Part shown: one piece after another, positions 59,791-64,000 of the stretch | Layout: each line of letters opens with the position of its first letter | Numbering within the stretch: position 1 is the first letter of the stretch | Source: Agrobacterium sp. AGB01 | GTDB lineage: Bacteria > Pseudomonadota > Alphaproteobacteria > Rhizobiales > Rhizobiaceae | Assembly (NCBI RefSeq): GCF_014851585.1 | Contig: NZ_JACVAB010000006.1 | Location: 62,001 to 126,000, forward strand | Direction: 5' to 3' | DNA: 64,000 nucleotides | Made by a program: the position numbers and the translations under genes | Notes under the pieces: model-generated | Database searches by the model: none | Told to the model about the DNA's origin: nothing | Seen by the model: the letters and a program-made list of their open reading frames with translations, nothing else

Positions 59791-60867
59791 TTGACAAAAG
59801 GCCCGATAAGACTGGCAGATATCGCCAAGGCGGCAGGGGTTTCCCAAGGGACTGCATCGAATGTTTTCAGTCGGCCGGAAATCGTCCGCGAAGAAGTCCG
59901 CGAACGTGTGCTCGGTATCGCGCGGGATCTTGGCTACAAAGGACCTGACGTGAAAGGCCGACTGCTGCGTGCCGGCAAGTTCAACGCCATCGGCGTCGCA
60001 TCATTGGAGCCGCTATCCTATTTCTTTGATGACCCATGGGCACGCGCCATGATGAAGGCTGTCAGTGATGTTTGCGATGAAACCGGCACTGGCATTGCAC
60101 TCGTTTCTGCCCGCAATCAGCAAAAACTGGCCTGGAACATCAACAGCGCTCTGGTTGATGGTTTTATTCTTCTCTGTGTCAAAGAAGGTGGCAGGCTGGT
60201 CGATCTCAGCCGACAACGACAGGTTCCCTGCGTTGCGCTGGCGCTGGAAAACGCCGAAGACGGCTTTCCGATCATCGAAATTGATAATCGCAAGGGCGCA
60301 GAAGCCGCTGCCCGGCACCTGGCAGAACTTGGCCATAAGAACTTTGCCGTCTTGGCGATCACCCACCGCTCGGCAGTTCCGGGAACGGTGAAACCAGAGG
60401 CGGTAGCCTCCGCAATGTCATCCAGCGCTAGACTGCGCATCGAAGGTTATTTTGATGCCCTGCGGGACTTCGACATCAATCCGCAGGACGTTGCGATCCA
60501 CGCCACGCTCAACGACAAAAAGAGCGTCGTTAACGCATTGGAAGCGCTGTTTTCGGCACCTGAACCACCAACAGCACTGCTTGCCATGTCAGATCGCATC
60601 GCGCTTTACGCCATACAGTGGCTAACTGAACGTGGCATATCTGTTCCCAACGATGTCTCGATCATTGGATTTGACGGTGTTCCCGAAGCGGCCTTGAGCA
60701 CGCCAGCCCTAACCACGATGCAGCAGCCATTCGAAGACATTGCTGCCAAGGCAGTAAGTGCCATCCTGAATGACGAGGAACTGGCAAGCAGTCAAATTTT
60801 GGATGTGAAGCTGGTTTTGCGGAACAGCACGGCACCACCACGATCATTTTCCGCAAGCCTAATATAA
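59791..60867 (+). CDS. LacI family transcriptional regulator
   Basis: DNA-binding domain RLADIAKAAGVSQGTASNVFSR at the N terminus and a periplasmic-binding-protein-like sugar domain after it (EIDNRKGAEAAARHLAELGH, ISVPNDVSIIGFDGVPEA). 358 residues from the TTG start, which has AAGGAG five bases before it; a GTG six bases upstream is too close to that site. The three palindromes upstream fit autoregulation. The effector and other targets are unknown; no sugar-transport genes lie nearby. Confidence 0.92.
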   Translation: MTKGPIRLADIAKAAGVSQGTASNVFSRPEIVREEVRERVLGIARDLGYKGPDVKGRLLRAGKFNAIGVASLEPLSYFFDDPWARAMMKAVSDVCDETGTGIALVSARNQQKLAWNINSALVDGFILLCVKEGGRLVDLSRQRQVPCVALALENAEDGFPIIEIDNRKGAEAAARHLAELGHKNFAVLAITHRSAVPGTVKPEAVASAMSSSARLRIEGYFDALRDFDINPQDVAIHATLNDKKSVVNALEALFSAPEPPTALLAMSDRIALYAIQWLTERGISVPNDVSIIGFDGVPEAALSTPALTTMQQPFEDIAAKAVSAILNDEELASSQILDVKLVLRNSTAPPRSFSASLI

Positions 60868-60938
60868 GCAACGATTGGCAGAATTATAAAATACCGCTAC
60901 AGCTTGGCCAAAGGACACATTAACCGGGTGCCATTCTC

Positions 60939-61586
60939 ATGGATTTCGTGCCAACCCTGCCAACTCTCATTGCATTCACCATCGCTATTCTGCTTTTGGC
61001 TGTCACGCCCGGTCCGGACATGACGCTGTGGATCAGCCGCTCCCTGCGTGAGGGGCGTGCTGCGGGCTTCATGACCCTGGTCGGTACCAATCTTGGCATT
61101 ACCGTTCACACCATGCTGGTGGCATTTGGTGTTGCCGCCCTCATCGTTGCCTCACCGACCGCCTTTTTGATCTTGAAGACCGGTGGCGCTGCCTACCTCG
61201 TCTGGCTTGCCATTCAGGCCATTCGCAAAGGTTCCGATTTCGTGATGGCGAAACCTGCAGAGGAAAAGACGCAAGGGTCGTGGGTTTCCGCGCTTGTGAA
61301 CGGACTGTGGGTCAATCTGCTGAACCCGAAGGTCATCATCTTCTTCATGACCTTCTTGCCGCAATTCGTCAGCGCGTCGGATCCGCACGTTACCGGAAAG
61401 CTGATCTTCCTTGGTATCTGGTCGATTATCGTCGCGCTGCCAATCGGTATCGGCATTGTGATTGCCGCAGATGCCTTGTCTTCGTGGCTGCAGCGTAATC
61501 GCAAGATTTTGCGCGGGCTGGATTATACGATCGCCGGGGTCTTCTCGCTATTTGCAGTGAAGATTTTCCTCACCCAAACCAAATAA
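60939..61586 (+). CDS. LysE/RhtB family exporter
   Basis: A 215-residue membrane protein with about six helices and the signature TPGPDMTLWISRSLREG. Second LysE-family gene in the window; it is only distantly like the one beside lpd. Substrate unknown. Confidence 0.88.
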   Translation: MDFVPTLPTLIAFTIAILLLAVTPGPDMTLWISRSLREGRAAGFMTLVGTNLGITVHTMLVAFGVAALIVASPTAFLILKTGGAAYLVWLAIQAIRKGSDFVMAKPAEEKTQGSWVSALVNGLWVNLLNPKVIIFFMTFLPQFVSASDPHVTGKLIFLGIWSIIVALPIGIGIVIAADALSSWLQRNRKILRGLDYTIAGVFSLFAVKIFLTQTK

Positions 61587-61666
61587 AAGCAAAGCGCGCA
61601 GGCCTTCGGCAGGAGAGTTTGTTGCGACTTGCCACGAGCTATACGTTCAAACGTCGACCCTTAGAG

Positions 61667-61684
61667 AACGCAAGAGCGTTTTGT
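61667..61684 (+). terminator. Weak hairpin downstream of the LysE gene, in the sigma-factor leader
   Basis: AACGC (61667-61671) pairs with GCGTT (61676-61680), followed by TTTG. A short stem; it may be a weak terminator of the exporter gene. Confidence 0.3.
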
Positions 61685-61708
61685 TCTTTGTGACATCGGG
61701 ATGGAGAA

Positions 61709-62248
61709 ATGCCGAACGAAGACCTTGCCCGCTTGATAAGCAATATTGCGCTATCAGATCGCAAGGCCTTTGTTGTGCTTTACAACCAGACAAGCTCGAA
61801 ACTTTTCTCCATTTGCCTGCGTATATTAAAAGATCGGACAGATGCCGACGAGGCGCTGCAGGAAGTTTACGTCAAGGTTTGGCAACGTTCTCATTTGTTT
61901 TCGGCCATATCCGGTACTCCGGAAAGCTGGCTGGCAACAATTGCACGCAATCAGTCAATTGATATGATTCGTATGCGTAAACCGATAGCCAGCGAGTTGG
62001 ATGAGGTTTTTGATCTGAGTGATCAGGCCCCAAACCCGGAGCAGGCGACATTGCAAAGGGACACAGGTCGCACAATAGATTTGTGTCTCGATGAGCTGGA
62101 CGAAACCCGTGCGGAGGCCGTAAAACGCGCTTATCTGGACGGAATGACCTATCAGGAACTTGCAGATCGGTACGCTGTACCATTGAATACAATGCGGACA
62201 TGGTTGAGACGCAGTCTCATCAAACTCAAAGAGTGCATGGAGAGATGA
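61709..62248 (+). CDS. ECF RNA polymerase sigma factor
   Basis: A 179-residue extracytoplasmic-function sigma factor. Region 2: CLRILKDRTDADEALQEVYV, with AISGTPESWLATIARNQSID; region 4: YQELADRYAVPLNTMRTWLRR. The stop overlaps the start of the anti-sigma gene (ATGA). The paired anti-sigma is of the RskA type, so it resembles the SigK-RskA system of mycobacteria and its proteobacterial relatives. Start context is weak (ATGGAGAAATG), but the length and alignment agree. Confidence 0.93.
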   Translation: MPNEDLARLISNIALSDRKAFVVLYNQTSSKLFSICLRILKDRTDADEALQEVYVKVWQRSHLFSAISGTPESWLATIARNQSIDMIRMRKPIASELDEVFDLSDQAPNPEQATLQRDTGRTIDLCLDELDETRAEAVKRAYLDGMTYQELADRYAVPLNTMRTWLRRSLIKLKECMER

Positions 62249-62967
62249 CAGGCCCGAAGCAAACTGGAGGGAGCAATCCCCGAGATGACATCATCGCCGC
62301 AGAGTATGTTCTGGGCGTTTTGTCGTTTGCTGACCGGAAAAACGTTGAACAACGTCTTCTCACCGACGAAACCTTCGCCGACATTGTCAAAAACTGGGAA
62401 GAGCAATTTTCTAGCCTCAACAATGCCTATGAACCTATCGCACCGAATGCGGCGACGCTTGCCAGGGTCGAGGACCGCCTATTTGGGGTCTCTCAGCACC
62501 AAATCGAGTCCCCGTCCCGAATTTGGAGTTCGCTCGCTTTCTGGCGAAGTATGACGGCGTTGACCTCCGCTGCTGCGGCCATCGCCGTGGTCATAATGGT
62601 TATGTCACCATCATCCCAGCCATCAACACGTATGTCATACATGGCCGAACTATCATCTCCCGACACACCAATGGCCGTCATGGTGGCTTATGACGCAGAG
62701 ACGGGAAAAATGGTTCTGACTCCGATGGCGGCGGGGGACAAGGAGCAAAAATCTCTCGAACTTTGGTTGGTAAATGCTGACGGAAGCCCTCGGTCGCTTG
62801 GCGTGATTGACCCGCATAGCGATGCGGAAATGATCGTGCCGGTCGACATGCGAGATGCGCTACATGATGGAATGACCCTGGCTGTCAGCCTCGAGCCCTA
62901 TGGTGGGTCCCCAACTGGCAAACCAACAGGCCCAGTTCTCGCCAGTGGAACAACGCGCCAGTTGTAG
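62245..62967 (+). CDS. RskA-type anti-sigma factor
   Basis: A 240-residue membrane anti-sigma factor. Cytoplasmic N-terminal part with AAEYVLGVLSFADRKNVE, one membrane helix (about 100-122, SAAAAIAVVIMVMS) and a periplasmic RskA domain (MAELSSPDTPMAVMVAYD ... SLELWLVNADGSPRSLGV, then TLAVSLEPYGGSPTGKPTGP). It lacks the zinc-binding cysteines of other anti-sigmas, as expected for this type. Coupled to the sigma gene by an ATGA overlap. Confidence 0.92.
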   Translation: MTGPKQTGGSNPRDDIIAAEYVLGVLSFADRKNVEQRLLTDETFADIVKNWEEQFSSLNNAYEPIAPNAATLARVEDRLFGVSQHQIESPSRIWSSLAFWRSMTALTSAAAAIAVVIMVMSPSSQPSTRMSYMAELSSPDTPMAVMVAYDAETGKMVLTPMAAGDKEQKSLELWLVNADGSPRSLGVIDPHSDAEMIVPVDMRDALHDGMTLAVSLEPYGGSPTGKPTGPVLASGTTRQL

Positions 62968-63005
62968 GTTTGCTTTTCCTTCATTTAATAAAAATGTCTC
63001 CGTCC

Positions 63006-63034
63006 TGAAACTTCGTGTGAACATCACCCGTATC
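63006..63034 (+). promoter_or_regulatory. Candidate ECF-type promoter before the fasciclin gene
   Basis: TGAAACTT (63006-63013) and CGTATC (63029-63034), 15 bases apart, have the look of an ECF -35/-10 pair 70 bases before the fasciclin ATG. I did not find a matching pair with the same spacing before the sigma gene itself, which weakens the case. Confidence 0.3.
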
Positions 63035-63104
63035 TCTTCATGTCCCGGATATGCCGCTTGCAACAACGCTGGTGGCGATTGGCGGAACCAGAGGAGAATA
63101 CGCC

Positions 63105-63662
63105 ATGATAAAATCCACCCTACGCATGGTTGCGCTTGCCGCAGCAGTTTCAACGGTTGCATTCGCAGCTCAGGCCAAAAACCCGATGGTTGGCGGCGCC
63201 GAGATGTATGAGAACAAGAACATCGTCGAAAACGCCATGAACTCCAAGGATCACACCACACTGGTCGCCGCTGTCAAGGCTGCCGGACTGGTCGAAACGC
63301 TGCAGGGAAAGGGACCATTTACGGTTTTTGCCCCGACCAATGAAGCTTTCGCCGCCTTGCCAAAAGGAACCGTGGATACCCTGCTAAAGCCTGAAAACAA
63401 GGCTCAGCTTACCAAGATTTTGACCTGCCATGTCGTTGCTGCAGATGCCATGTCGACCGCGATTGAAAAGATGATCAAGGACGATGGCGGCACCCATGAC
63501 GTCAAAACCGTTGGCGGCTGCATCCTGAAAGCCAAGGAAAGCATGGGCAAGATCACACTAACCGATGAAGCCGGCAATGAAGCCCACGTCACCATTGCCG
63601 ACGTCAAACAATCGAATGGCGTCATTCACGTCATCGACAAGGTCTTGCTGCCGAAAATGTAA
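63105..63662 (+). CDS. Secreted fasciclin-domain protein
   Basis: A 185-residue exported protein: signal peptide ending in AFAAQAK (cleaved near residue 24) and one fasciclin domain (about 38-185) with GPFTVFAPTNEAFAALP and the closing HVIDKVLLPKM. The domain mediates adhesion in other proteins. GAGGAG stands nine bases before the ATG. It follows the sigma/anti-sigma genes in the same direction; such genes are often targets of RskA-type ECF systems. Confidence 0.92.
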   Translation: MIKSTLRMVALAAAVSTVAFAAQAKNPMVGGAEMYENKNIVENAMNSKDHTTLVAAVKAAGLVETLQGKGPFTVFAPTNEAFAALPKGTVDTLLKPENKAQLTKILTCHVVAADAMSTAIEKMIKDDGGTHDVKTVGGCILKAKESMGKITLTDEAGNEAHVTIADVKQSNGVIHVIDKVLLPKM

Positions 63663-63735
63663 TTGATATCGGCGCAGGAACCGGAGCGCATTCACTGGGG
63701 CTTCGGATGAAGAAAAAAATCTCACCTGAGATTTC

Positions 63736-63765
63736 GAGGCGCCTTATATCGGCGCCTCTCTTTTT
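63736..63765. terminator. Strong terminator after the fasciclin gene
   Basis: GAGGCGCC (63736-63743) pairs with GGCGCCTC (63751-63758), loop of seven, then TCTTTTT. Confidence 0.88.
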
Positions 63766-63825
63766 GCCGGCTGCTGGGCAACAATTGCCCATAATGACAG
63801 ATCAACCGGGATGGCCAAAATAAGA

Positions 63826-64000
63826 TCAACCGATTAGCAACTCGTCATCATCAAGTGCCTGACCGCGTATCTTGCGGAACATCTCGATAAGGTCTTCGAC
63901 CTGAAGGCCCTTGCGGCTTTCACCGGACACATCGAGAACGATCTCGCCACCATGCAGCATGATCGTGCGGTCACCATAATCCAGCGCCTGCCGCATGGAA
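63826..64000 (-). CDS. ABC transporter ATP-binding protein, C-terminal part (truncated by window edge)
   Basis: The last 57 residues of an ATPase reading in from beyond the window edge. It begins with the switch-like end MRQALDYGDRTIMLHGGEIV, then DVSGESRKGLQVEDLIEMF and FRKIRGQALDDDELL. This ending is typical of the COG1101 ATPases that go with ABC-type substrate-binding proteins of the YtrF/TrpX kind. The rest of the protein, and so the proof, lies outside. Confidence 0.75.
   Translation of the reverse strand, partial: SMRQALDYGDRTIMLHGGEIVLDVSGESRKGLQVEDLIEMFRKIRGQALDDDELLIG

Overview
The window is chromosomal DNA from an alphaproteobacterium of the order Hyphomicrobiales (Rhizobiales), most likely in or near the Brucellaceae (Brucella/Ochrobactrum/Pseudochrobactrum type). 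Four things point there: the five-gene F1 ATP synthase operon atpHAGDC; the mdh-sucC-sucD-sucA-sucB-lpd TCA cluster; an Omp19-type lipoprotein of the Brucella kind beside a ZapE/AFG1 ATPase; and the hemC-hemD-mitofilin-HemY block typical of alphaproteobacteria. Species cannot be named from the sequence alone. Coding density is high. I saw no rRNA or tRNA gene, insertion sequence, prophage or CRISPR array.

Region by region. 1-3.3 kb: chemotaxis genes (a truncated MCP, CheW, and a soluble double-PAS MCP). 3.4-9.7 kb: a likely C1/C2-acid module on the minus strand, made of an OFA-family (oxalate/formate-type) transporter, a sensor kinase, a sigma54-activating response regulator and FdhD. The transporter has a near-perfect sigma54 promoter, with three helically phased repeats upstream of it. 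9.9-14.9 kb: atpHAGDC. 15.2-20.6 kb: a small membrane protein, priA, xerC, a TraB/GumN-family protein and a DUF2867-type protein. 20.7-30.9 kb: the TCA genes mdh-sucCDAB-lpd, with a MAPEG and a LysE gene between sucB and lpd. 31.1-36.5 kb: zapE, the Omp19-like lipoprotein and sdhCDAB.

36.8-40.7 kb: a small secreted protein and the compact operon tsaD-gpsA-yciI-EVE-methyltransferase. 40.8-46.8 kb: the plus-strand run hemC-hemD-mitofilin(Mic60)-hemY-terB-glutamine amidotransferase. 46.9-54.5 kb: an MFS exporter, yggT, DUF167, ppa, a GNAT protein, typA and an M3 peptidase. 54.8-64 kb is more accessory: an unrecognised small protein, a MarR/Bcr-type efflux pair, argG, an SDR enzyme, a LacI regulator with three operator-like palindromes upstream, a LysE exporter, an ECF sigma/anti-sigma pair, a secreted fasciclin-domain protein and the end of an ABC ATPase.

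Several parts should work together. 2-oxoglutarate dehydrogenase, succinyl-CoA synthetase, succinate dehydrogenase and malate dehydrogenase form a continuous TCA segment that feeds the respiratory chain and the ATP synthase. The upstream regions of mdh and of sdhC share an 11-bp word inside inverted repeats, which may mean common control. The best candidates for something new are the sigma54-controlled transporter with a fused accessory helix, the shared mdh/sdh palindrome, the LacI operator array and the unknown gene at 54.8 kb.
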